Below, one piece after another: positions 51,951 through 63,180 of a stretch of 64,000 nucleotides of DNA. A program made the translations under genes and the position numbers. Every line of letters starts with the position of its first letter. The stretch's first letter is position 1. The notes under the pieces were generated by a model, which did no database searches, was not told where the DNA came from, and saw only the letters and a program-made list of their open reading frames with translations. The stretch comes from Plantago ovata (lineage: Eukaryota; Streptophyta; Magnoliopsida; Lamiales; Plantaginaceae), in contig CM051458.1 of the NCBI GenBank assembly GCA_028274465.1, positions 39,222,744-39,286,743 of the forward strand, written 5' to 3'.

Positions 51951-54640
51951 ATGTATAGAGCAACTACTAGATCACTAGATTAGTGAGAATGTTGTTTAGA
52001 GTGTTCCATTATGATATCCCTTTCCTCAAACATAGCAGAGAACTAACTACAAGTACTAGAGTTATATACACAATCAAATAAGAAGTTCCCTTGCTTCCTT
52101 AATGAGCAAGTTAAAGAGTCCATTGAAACTAACCTATCTATTGTGCTTACTAACTAGATGATTCATTCATCCACTTTCTATGCTGTTACGTAGATGAAAG
52201 ATACAATGCCATGTAAAGAATGAGTTGTATGTATAGAACAACTTCTCGATCACTAGATTAGTTAGATTGCTATTTAGAGTGTTCCATTATGATATCCCTT
52301 TCCTCAAACATAGCAGAGAACTAACTACAAGTACTATAGCTGAAACTAACCTTTCCATTACCGTTACAAACAAGATTAGTTGTCTATTGATTCATTCATC
52401 CACTTTCTAATGCTTTAGTTAGATGGAAGATACAATCCCATGCAAAGAATGAGTTGTATGTCTTCCCTTTATCTAGAACAACAACTAGATCACTAGATTA
52501 GTTAGATTGCTACATAGAGTGTTCCGTTATGATATCCCTTTCCGCAAACATAGGAGAGAACTAGCTACAAGTACTAGAGTTATATACACAATAAAATAAG
52601 AAGTCCCCTTGCTTGCTTAATGAGCAAGTTAAAGAGTCCATTGAAACTAACCTATCTATTGTGCTTACTAACTAGATGATTCATTCATCCACTTTCTATT
52701 GCTTTACGTAGATCAAAGATACAATGCCATGTAAAGAATGAGTTGTATATATAGAACAACTACTAGATCAACTACTAGATCACTAGACTAGTTATATTGC
52801 TCTATAGAGTGTTCCATTATGATATCCCTCTCCTCAAACATAGCAGAGAATTAACTACAAGTACTAGAGTTATATACACAATCAAATAAGAAGTTCCCTT
52901 GCTTCCTTAATGAGCAAGTTATAGAGTCCATTGAAACTAACCTATCTATTGTTCTTACTAACTAGATGATTCATTCATCCACTTTCTATGCCTTTACGTA
53001 GATGAAAGATACAATGCCATGTAAAGAATGAGTTGTATCTATAGAACAACTACTAGATCACTAGATTAGTTAGATTGCTACTTAGAATGTTCCATTATGA
53101 TATCCCTTTCCTCAAACATAAAAGAGAACTAACTACAAGTACTATAGCTGAAACTAACCTTTCCATTACCCTTACAAACTAGATTAGTTGTCTATTGATT
53201 CATTCATTCACTTTCTATTACTTTGGATAGATGAAAGATACAATCCCATGCAAAGAATGAATTGTATGTCTTCCCTTTATCTAGAACAACAACTAGATCA
53301 CTTGATTAGTGAGAATGCTATATAGAGTGTTCCATTATGATATCCCTTTCCTTAAACATAGGAGAGAACTAACTACAAGTACTAGAGTTATATACTCAAT
53401 AAAATAAGAAGTCCCCTTGCTTCTTTAATGAGCAAGTTAAAGAGTCCATTGAAACTAACGTATCTATTGTGCTTACTAACTAGATGATTCATTCATCCAC
53501 TTTCTATTGTTTTACGTAGACGAATGATACCATGCCATGTAAATAATGACTTGTATGTATAGAACAACTACTAGATCAATTACTAGATCACTAGATTAGT
53601 TAGATTGATGTTTAGAGTGTTCCATTATGATATCCCTTTCCTCAAACATAGCAGAGAACTAACTACAAGTACTAGAGTTATATACACAATCAAATAAGAA
53701 GTTCCCTTGCTTCCTTAATGAGCAAGTTATAGAGTCCATTGAAACTAACCTATCTATTGTGCTTACTAACTAGATGATTCATTCATCCACTTTCTATTGC
53801 TTTACGTAGATGAAAGATACGATGCCATGTAAAGAATGAGTTGTATGTATAGAGCAACTACTAGATCACTAGATTAGTGAGAATGTTGTTTAGAGTGTTC
53901 CATTATGATATCCCTTTCCTCAAACATAGCAGAGAACTAACTACAAGTACTAGAGTTATATACACAATCAAATAAGAAGTTCCCTTGCTTCCTTAATGAG
54001 CAAGTTAAAGAGTCCATTGAAACTAACCTATCTATTGTGCTTACTAACTAGATGATTCATTCATCCACTTTCTATGCCGTTACGTAGATGAAAGATACAA
54101 TGCCATGTAAAGAATGAGTTGTATGTATAGAACAACTTCTCGATCACTAGATTAGTTAGATTGCTATTTAGAGTGTTCCATTATGATATCCCTTTCCTCA
54201 AACATAGCAGAGAACTAACTACAAGTACTATAGCTGAAACTAACCTTTCCATTACCGTTACAAACAAGATTAGTTGTCTATTGATTCATTCATCCAGTTT
54301 CTAATGCTTTAGTTAGATGGAAGATACAATCCCATGCAAAGAATGAGTTGTATGTCTTCCCTTTATCTAGAACAACAACTAGATCACTAGATTAGTTAGA
54401 TTGCTACATAGAGTGTTCCGTTATGATATCCCTTTCCGCAAACATAGGAGAGAACTAGCTACAAGTACTAGAGTTATATACACAATCAAATAAGAAGTCC
54501 CCTTGCTTGCTTAATGAGCAAGTTAAAGAGTCCATTGAAACTAACCTATCTATTGTGCTTACTAACTAGATGATTCATTCATCCACTTTCTATTGCTTTA
54601 CGTAGATGAAAGATACAATGCCATGTAAAGAATGAGTTGT
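50880..54640. repeat. Overlapping tandem duplication of a 1.9-kb satellite block
   Basis: Private variants recur at an offset of about 1895 bp. TTCTCGATCACTAG occurs near 52240 and 54135, TTTAGTTAGATGGAAG near 52412 and 54307, and AGAATTAACTACAAG near 50953 and 52847. This copy overlaps the end of the 3.49-kb duplication. Confidence 0.8.
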
Positions 54641-57479
54641 ATATAGAACAACTACTAGATCAATAGATTAGTTAGATTGCTACTTAGAATGTTCCATTAT
54701 GATATCCCTTTCCTCAAACATAAAAGAGAACTAACTACAAGTACTATAGCTGAAACTAACCTTTCCATTACCCTTACAAACTAGATTAGTTGTCTATTGA
54801 TTCATTCATTCACTTTCTATTACTTTAGTTAGATGAAATATACAATCCCATGCAAAGAATGAATTGTATGTCTTCCCTTTATCTAGAACAACAACTAGAT
54901 CACTAGAATAGTGAGAATGCTATATAGAGTGTTCCGTTATGATATCCCTTTCCTTAAACATAGGAGAGAACTAACTACAAGTACTAGAGTTATATACTCA
55001 ATAAAATAAGAAGTCCCCTTGCTTCTTTAATGAGCAAGTTAAAGAGTCCATTGAAACTAACGTATCTATTGTGCTTACTAACTAGATGATTCATTCATCC
55101 ACTTTCTATTGTTTTACGTAGACGAATGATACCATGCCATGTAAATAATGAGTTGTATGTATAGAACAACTACTAGATCAATTACTAGATCACTAGATTA
55201 GTTAGATTGCTGTTTAGAGTGTTCCATTATGATATCCCTTTCCTCAACATAGCAGAGACCTAACTACAAGTACTAGAGTTATATACACAATCAAATAAGA
55301 AGTTCCCTTGCTTCCTTAATGAGCAAGTTATAGAGTCCATTGAAACTAACCTATCTATTGTGCTTACTAACTAGATGATTCATTCATCCACTTTCTATTG
55401 CTTTACGTAGATGAAAGATACAATGCGATGTAAAGAATGAGTTGTATGTATAGAACAACTACTAGATCACTAGATTAGTTAGATTTCTATTTAGAGTGTT
55501 CCATTATGATATCCCTTTCCTCAAACATAGCAGAGAACTAACTACAAGTACTATAGCTGAAACTAACCTTTCCATTACCGTTACAAACTAGACTAGTTGT
55601 CTATTGATTCATTCATCCACTTTCTAATGCTTTAGGTAGATGAAAGATACAATCCCATGCAAAGAATGAGTTGTATGTCTTCCCTTTATCAAGAACAACA
55701 ACTAGATCACTAGATTAGGTAGATTGTTACATAGAGTGTTCCGTTATGATATCCCTTTCCGCAAACATAGGAGAGAACTAACTACAAGTACTAGAGTTAT
55801 ATACACAATCAAATAAGAAGTCCCCTTGCTTCCTTAATGAGCAAATTAAAGAGTCCATTGAAACTAACCTATCTATTGTGCTTACTAACTAGATGATTCA
55901 TTCATCCACTTTCTATTGCTTTACGTAGATGAAAGATACAATGCCATGTAAAGAATGAGTTGTATGTATAGAACAACTACTAGATCACTAGATTAGTTAG
56001 ATTGATGTTTAGACTGTTCCATTATGATATCCCTTTCCTCAAACATAGAAGAGAACTAACTACAAGTACTAGAGTTATATACACAATCAAATAAGAAGTC
56101 CCCTTGCTTCCTTAATGAGAAAGTTAAAGAGTCCATTGAAACTAACCTATCTATTGTGCTTACTAACTAGATGATTCATTCATCCACTTTCTATTGCTTT
56201 ACGTAGATGAAAGATACAATGCCAGGTAAAGAATGAGTTGTATGTATAGAACAACTACTAGATCACTAGATTAGTTAGATTGCTGTTTAGACTGTTCCAT
56301 TATGATATCCCTTTCCTCAAACATAGAAGAGAACTAACTACAAGTACTATAGTTGAAACTAACCTTTCCATTACCCCTACAAACTAGATTAGTTGTCTAT
56401 TGATTCATTCATTCACTTTCTATTACTTTAGTTAGATGAAATATACAATCCCATGCAAAGAATGAGTTGTATGTCTTCCCTTTATCTAGAACAACAACGG
56501 GATCACTAGATTTGTGAGATTGCTATATAGAGTGTTCCGTTATGATATCCCTTTCCGCAAACATAGGAGAGAACTAACTACAAGTACTACAGTTATATGC
56601 ACAATCAAATAAGAAGTCCCCTTGCTTCCTTAATGAGCAAGTTAAAGAGTCCATTGAAACTAACCTATCTATTGTTCTTACTAACTAGATGATTCATTCA
56701 TCCACTTTCTATTGTTTTTCGTAGATGAAAGATACAATGCCATGTAAAGAATGAGTTGTATGTATAGAACAACTACTAGATCAACTACTAGATCACTAGA
56801 TTAGTTAGATTGCTGTTTAGAGTGTTCCATTATGATATCCCTTTCCTCAAACATAGCAGAGAACTAACTACAAGTACTATAGCTGGAACTAACCTTTCCA
56901 TTACGATTACAAACTAGATTAGTTGTCTATTGATTCATTCATTCACTTTCTATTACTTTAGTTAGATGAAAGATACAATCCCATGCAAAGAATGGAGTTG
57001 TCAGTCTTCCCTTTATCTAGAACAACAACTAGATCAGTAGATTAGTAGATTGCTCTATAGAGTGTTCCGTTTGATATCCCTTTCCGCAAACATAGAAGAG
57101 AACTAACGACAAGTACTAGAGTTATATACACAATCAATAAGAAGTTCCCTTGCTTCCTTAATGAGCAATTTATAGATCCATTGAAACTAACCTATCTATT
57201 GTGCTTACTAATAGATGATCATTCAACCACTTTCTATTACTTTACGTAATGAAAGATACAATGCCATGTAAAATGAGTTGTATGTATAGAACACTACTAG
57301 ATCAACTACAAGATCACTAGATTAGGTAGATGGTTGGTTGAGCGTCCATTTGATATCCCTTTCCTCAAACATAGCAGAAACTAACTATAAGTACGAGAGT
57401 TTATATACACAATAAATAAGAAGTTCCCTGCTTCCTAATGAGCAATTTATAGAGTCCATTGAAACTAACCTATCTGTTG

Positions 57480-57579
57480 NNNNNNNNNNNNNNNNNNNNN
57501 NNNNNNNNNNNNNNNNNNNNNNNNNNNNNNNNNNNNNNNNNNNNNNNNNNNNNNNNNNNNNNNNNNNNNNNNNNNNNNN
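57480..57579. other. Assembly gap, 100 N
   Basis: Placeholder gap between satellite contig C and the copia contig D; physical linkage is not shown by sequence. Confidence 0.99.
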
Positions 57580-58729
57580 TTTTTACCAAATGGGATGTTA
57601 AGAGTGCATTCTTAAATGGTGAACTTGCTGAAGAAGTCTACCTAGAACAACCCCCTGGCTTTGAACTTCCCTCAGAAACCAAGATGGTATATAAGCTTCA
57701 GAAAGCTGTATATGGTCTAAAGCAAGCACCAAGAGCATGGTATGATACCTTAGCTAAGTTCTTGCTGGAAAATGGTTTCAAGAAAGGTGAAGTTGACAAA
57801 ACTCTTTTTACCATGAACCATGATGGTAAATTAATCTTAGTCAAATTTATGTGGATGACATAATTTTTGGATCTAAGGACAAGCAACTTTGTGATGATTT
57901 TGCCAAACTCATGACAAATAAGTTTGAAATGAGTATGATGGGAAAATTGAATTATTTCCTAGGGTTGCAAGTCAAGCAACTCAAAGATGGAATATTCATA
58001 AATCAAGCAAAGTATGCGAAAGAAATGCTCATAAAGTTTAGGATCAAAGAGGATGAAAAACCTGAAAAGATCCCTATGAGTGTTGGTACCAAATTGGGCT
58101 ATACTAAAGAGGACAAAAGTGTTGAAGAACACAAGTATAGGAAGCTCATTGGTTCCTTGTTGTATTTAACAGCAAGTAGACCTGACATTCAGTATGCTGT
58201 TTGTGTGTGTGCAAGATTCCAATCGGATCCAAAAGAATCACACTACAAAAAGGCAATTAAAATACTGAAATATGTTAAAGGTACAGTCAATGTTGGATTA
58301 TGGTATCCAAAAGATTCTGGACTTGAATTGGTTGGCTATTCTGATGCTGATCATGGTGGATCAACTCTTGATAGAAAAAGTACCTCTGGAACTTGTCAGT
58401 TTTTGGGTACTAGATTAATATCATGGTTCCGCAAGAAGCAAACGTGTGTCGCCAATAAGAGAGGTATGGTATTTTCTGCAAAGAAAACACCAATCTTTTG
58501 TGATAATACAAGTGCTATTGCAATTACGCAAAATCCTAAGTTTCACTCTAGGACCAAGCACATTGATATTAGACATCATTTCATTAGAGATCATGTGGAA
58601 AAAGGTGATATTGAGGTTGTGAAAGTAGGTACTGAAGATCAGCTTGCTGACATCTTTACCAAGCCCCTACCGGATAATAGGTTCGCAATGTTAAGGTATA
58701 ACCTTGGATTGATTGAACTACCTCAATAA
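57580..58729 (+). pseudogene. Ty1/copia pol: reverse transcriptase C-terminal part and RNase H
   Basis: Begins inside the reverse transcriptase with [19 protein letters not shown], a copia hallmark, then QPPGFE and [14 protein letters not shown]. The catalytic YVDD is encoded at 57848-57859 but is split from the upstream frame by a one-base loss just before it. Downstream come LGLQVKQ, IGSLLYLTASRPDI, GYSDADHGGSTLDRKSTSG, DNTSAI, HSRTKHIDIRHHFIRD and QLADIFTKPL, ending at TAA 58727-58729. In RNase H the segment expected between the SW..KKQ motif and PIFCDN is cut short (about 58451-58490). The conserved AEAEY stretch with a catalytic acidic residue is missing, a loss of roughly 30 codons. The copy is therefore inactive as written. 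The N-terminal pol domains are in the gap. Confidence 0.95.
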
Positions 58730-58748
58730 AGGATACACTTGGCAGAAT

Positions 58749-59108
58749 GCTGAAACAGGTATTCAGCAAGCCAAAGTATTCCTGTCCAAAAGACCAAGTC
58801 ACTAATTTCTTCTAAGAAATGATAAGTCACAACATGATTGCTGAAACAGGCATTCAACAAGTAATTCCTTCAAAACAGGTATTTGTTAGGAAACTTGATC
58901 ACTTGCTGAGACAGGAACTCAGTAAGTGAAAGAACTTAAGGATTGCTGAGACGGGTACTTAGACAATCAAAAGATACTGAAACAGGTATTCAAGTATCAA
59001 AGGAATTTTCTGAAACGGGAATTCAGAAAAAGAGCAAAATCTCATCTCTCAGATTTTACCAAAGGATGTCTCAAATTGCAAAAAGAATTTACTGATACGG
59101 GAAATCAG
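58749..59108 (+). repeat. Dispersed hairpin motif, about eight copies, after copia pol
   Basis: A 17-19-nt motif with consensus CTGAnACRGGnAnTCAG. Copies: 58749 (GCTGAAACAGGTATTCAGC), 58840, 58871 (CAAAACAGGTATTTG), 58915 (GCTGAGACAGGAACTCAG), 58945, 58976, 59008 (TTCTGAAACGGGAATTCAGA) and 59092 (CTGATACGGGAAATCAG). Each folds into a short stem with a loop of the type ACRGGnA, and stem bases change in pairs between copies. Confidence 0.85.
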
Positions 59109-59143
59109 AAATATCTTTTAAACTTAGAAATTATGAGATATCT

Positions 59144-59156
59144 AAGTAAGGGGGAA
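59144..59156 (+). promoter_or_regulatory. Polypurine-tract-like run between pol and the extra ORF
   Basis: AAGTAAGGGGGAA, 35 bp after the last hairpin. It has the form of a copia polypurine tract, but no TG-starting LTR follows, so it is either an internal second tract or a remnant. Confidence 0.5.
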
Positions 59157-59636
59157 CTTTCAGCAAGTAGCTAGATTGTTAATTCAAACTCGCTGAAAAG
59201 ATTCTTGTCTATTTCAGCAAGCAATCTATCCCTTATTACTCGGTAAAATCAATTTGTGACGTTAAGCTGGCACAGATAAACTCGCAATAATCATGACATG
59301 AAATTCAATCGTGGCCATTGATTAAAAGGAGTTATTAATCTAACGGCTAACAAAACAAAGAGAGAGAGTGCTCTGACGGTTTTAGTTAGTGGGCCACTAC
59401 GCATTCAATGCAAAGGCTCCACTATCTCCAGTGTTTCTCTGTTTTACCCTTGCTGAGAACTCAAATCGATTGAGTTTCTCACACACCAGAGACACTATAT
59501 AAAGAAGGAGTTAGAGAAATGACAAAATTCTTTAACTCACATTTCCTTTCTCTGCAATTTCTAGCCTGAAACTACTGTACCTCCGATCAAAAAGCAAACT
59601 ATCTTTTTCGTACAATTTCTTGCTCTATATAAAGAA
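59157..59636 (+). promoter_or_regulatory. Candidate promoter and leader of the extra ORF
   Basis: TATA box TATATAAA at 59496-59503 in the context GACACTATATAAAGAAGG, about 140 bp before the ATG at 59637. A second TATATAAA lies at 59625-59632, right before the ATG. GAGAGAGAG occurs upstream near 59360. The arrangement looks like a plant promoter with a leader of about 110 nt. Inferred from sequence only. Confidence 0.55.
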
Positions 59637-61711
59637 ATGGCTCCCAAGAGACAGTCATCTAAGTCCTCAAAATCGTCAAAGGTTGACAGTGCTGAAACAG
59701 GCATTGCTCCGGTGACTGCTCCGGTGACTTCTCTGACCCAAAACAGCGAAAGTTGTGTTGAAAAACGACCGAATCACTGAAAAACCTATGCCTCCGTCAT
59801 ATCTTGACACTGCAAAGTGTGAGATGTTGATGCAATGGGGAGGATTTGCAAAAGAAAAGTACATTAGGTACTTTTATGAACAAGAACTTGATGACCAAAA
59901 TGAAGAGGCGCTTGAGTTCATCAAGCAGCAAGGCCTCATGAACTTTATCTCTGCTCGCACTAAGCAAGTGAGCATGATTGATACTATGGAGTTCTACAAC
60001 AATGCAGAAATCCAGTCCCTTACAGACAGTAATGGAGTCACTGAAAAAGTGATCCTTACTTATGTTCAGAACACGCAAATCGTCCTGAAATGGACTGATT
60101 TAGCGGAGATTTTTCAGATTCCAACCAATGGAACTGAAGACGACGTCACTGCCACTGACGAAGAAATTGAAGCTTTCTACAGTGACGTCAGAAATGCAAA
60201 AAATGAAGAAAAGCGAGATAGCTCCCGTGACTTGGACAAAGCACGTTAAGAGAAAGCATCTCTGTCCTTCACTTGGTCTAGTAGCTCTGCTACTGATTAA
60301 AGTTCTTGACTCCCAAGTCGGAGGAATTGACCAGTAGGCCTGAGAAGATGGCCATTGCTGATGCATATCCATGATAATAAATCGGAACTTAACTGGGCTA
60401 AGTACATTTTCAACAGACTTGTTGATTGTGTTACTAAGTTTAAGGTAAAGGTAGAAGACAACAAGGTCTCACCTTCCTTTCCAGTTATGTATGGAATCAA
60501 GATATGCTATATCCTTGAACATTTCAGGATTCAGCTAAGAAACCCATTGCCAATCAAGAAATCTGTGTGCAATGTGGGAAGGTCTTTCTACAAGCAGAAT
60601 GTACCTAAGATTGCTGGAAAGAAATCCAAGAAGACAACAACTGCAAATGTTGTCAGCACAAGCCAGCAAGAAAGGTATACAACAGCTGCAGATGTTACCA
60701 CTCAGCAACTTAGAGATGAAACTGCTGTTGGTGATGGTAACACAAATGAAAATGCTGTAGAAAATCAACAAGGTACGTGTACAAGAGCCGTTGCTGAAAA
60801 TGCAACAATAGATGACTCTGGGAAACCGGAGAAATCTAAAAGAAGAAAGAGGAAAGCTGATGATGACACTCAGACTGCAGCGTCATCAGCAAATCCCGTA
60901 CCTAAGAGGAAACGGACAAGTAACAAAGAAAGAAGACACTGGCTTCTCAGTCAGTCCCCAACGTCCAAGACTCCTCAGTCAATTCCCAGACAAATGCTGA
61001 AACGCATTTGCCAGTAGATGTTGCTGAGATAATTACTGAAACATACATCAACAATGTTGAAGTGTTTGCGGAAGCCTTCAACAATCAACTTAACGTTGAT
61101 AACTCTACTGAGAATAGACCACAAGGCTGTGGAAATGAAATTCCTGCCCAAGTCCCAGATATCTACTTTGTAGATAATCTAGATGATCAAACCATGGAAC
61201 CAGTAAGCAACATTGCTGCTGATTTGCAAAGAGCGGCACTTGCTGATGCTGCTGAACAGATGGTTGCTGAACAAGCAACTCATCAAGTTGCTGAAGCCCA
61301 GCTTGCTGATGGACCAGTTGCTGAGAAAGCAATGGTACCAGTTCCTGAAGTTGCTGAAACTCAAGAAGCATCATTCAAAGACGCATCTCTTGATGCTGAG
61401 AATGCTGGCCCAAGTTCACCCAAGACTTCAATTGACAAAGTCCAGCTTGTACTGGAAGATTTAAGCAAACAAATGGAGTTGGAGATTGAAGAATCATCCA
61501 ACAAGTCAATTGAACTCTTCATGACAAGCAGTGAGCTTAAAGGTCAAGTTGCTTCTGCTCAACTTGTCAATTCAGAGACAAGGGAGATTGCTGAAACCGC
61601 ACAGCTTTCTCAGTTAGAGCAACTCAGAAGTCTGCTGAAGAAACAGTCCAAGAAGCTGAAGAAACTGTTAATGCTGAAAGGACTGAGCCACAACCTGTCC
61701 TTCCTCAGCAG

Positions 61712-62080
61712 GTAGTTAATACAACCATCAGTAAAACTTCAAATTCTGAAACTTATTCTTTTGCTAATATTATACTATCTCTACAGATTTCTCAAGATAC
61801 AAGTCAGATGGTTGCTGAAGCCTCTGAACCAGAACCAACACTCCCTGCTCAGCAGGTAGTTAATAATTTTGGTATAAAAACTAAGTTTGACAGCTTAGTA
61901 CTTGTGTCTAATTTTAATTTATTTCAGGATGAACAAATGGAGGATGCTACCCCAGCTCCTCATGGAATGGAAATTGTACTACATGAGCTTGCTGACTCTC
62001 AGCAGGTAAATCATGTTTCAGATTTAAACTCTAAAACAATTCTCCAAACCAATCCTGATCTAAATAAAATTATTTTTCAG
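61712..62080 (+). other. Three intron-like, stop-free segments in the extra ORF
   Basis: Segments 61712-61786 (75 bp), 61856-61927 (72 bp) and 62006-62080 (75 bp) each start GTA directly after CAGCAG and end in CAG after a T-rich tract. All are multiples of three and have no stop codon in the flanking reading frame. The intervening exon-like pieces are 69 bp (61787-61855) and 78 bp (61928-62005), both phase 0 and both ending in Gln-Gln. A fourth piece (62081-62128) ends in Gln-Gln followed by GTAAGT. Confidence 0.6.
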
Positions 62081-63004
62081 GCTCAAAAGGAGACCACTGA
62101 AATGGTACTCATCACTGAAGATCAGCAAGTAAGTTCTGAAGAACTTTACTTGAGCTTCAAGAGGACAACTTTGTCTAGAGTTGCTAAGTCCGTCAGCAAC
62201 TGGCAAAGATATAGGAGAATGGACTTCTCAGATCTTCACCTTCATCTCTGAAATGAGAAAAAGAGATCTTCACTGCTGAAGCTCGAAACATTTGTCCACT
62301 CCATACTTCCTGACGAAATGACATATTCTCAGCAAATGAGTTCAAATCTGATTGCTCAAATCAGAGAGAATATGAAGGCCAAATTTAAGAGTGCCTCTCC
62401 AGCTGAACAAGCTGTGATGCTCAAAGGCTCGTTCGTTCCCGTGGTGGCTGATCCCCACAAACTAACTGAGGAAGAGGAAGTGACAAGTGTTGCTTTGTAT
62501 AAGCACGTTGAGCTAGTCATCTTGACTGATGATGAAGAAGAAGAAGAAGATGAGAACATTCCCACTGATCCCAGTGATGATGAAGGGAAAGATTCTAAGG
62601 ACAAAAAGGATGAAGATGATGACAATCAAGGTCCAAGTCCTGGTGCTGGTGGATTAAAGTTGACAGCTGCTGAAACTAATCCCTCTGACAATCAGCAAGC
62701 TGATCAACAACAATCTCAGCAAGAATCTCAACCCCCTCCTGCTGCTGCTGAAAATCAAGCACCTATACAAGGTGTTGGTACTGAAGAAGAATACGCCAGA
62801 AAAAGGGCTGCCTTGAAAAATGGCAAAAGTCCAGTTTCTGATGCCAAGGTTACTGAAGAAAACCTTGAAGATGAGGATGAAGAAGATGAAGATTACCAAC
62901 GAGCTTTACAAAATAGTCTCGTGATCCATGCAAGGCATACGCAGGATCTGGAAATTGGTGAATCTTCAAGACCAAAATCAAAGGAAGTTCCATCCCTTCC
63001 ACCT

Positions 63005-63180
63005 ACTACTGGCGAAACTCCAGTTATTGAGTCACAAACGTTGCCTTCAGCAACTACTCAATTAAAACTAACTACTGGCGAAACTCCAGTAATTGAGCCC
63101 CAAACTCAATTGAATCAACTATCTACTGGTGAAACTCCAGTCGTTGAGTCTGAAGCGTTGCCATCAGCAACCACTCAACA
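63005..63180 (+). repeat. TGETPV-encoding repeat in the extra ORF
   Basis: ACTACTGGCGAAACTCCAG or a close variant starts at 63005, 63071 and 63122 (offsets 66 and 51 bp), encoding TTGETPVIE-type units, two of them followed by LPSATTQ. It is an in-frame peptide repeat with unequal spacing. Confidence 0.85.

Larger units (their letters stand above)
42447..57479 (-). repeat. Satellite array, higher-order dimer, contig C
   Basis: Same A/B dimer and same orientation as array B. It begins with TGAGCAAGTTAAAGAGTCC, the satellite sequence that lies just before the CACTA insertion point in contig B. Single-base deletions are frequent in the first few hundred bases and especially after about 57000, as expected of poorly polished contig ends. 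Confidence 0.95.

Noticed and set aside
1-57479. Telomeric repeat
   Set aside because: No runs of TTTAGGG or related short units; the array is a long-monomer satellite.
57459-57579. ATG-initiated start of the copia pol frame upstream of the third gap
   Set aside because: The ATG lies in satellite DNA and reaches pol only through the N run; pol is truncated at its left end.
61105-61374. Gln/Leu-rich frames on the minus strand opposite the extra ORF, and Ser-rich frame at 62356-62625
   Set aside because: Antisense shadows of GCTGAA-rich and acidic coding sequence on the plus strand.
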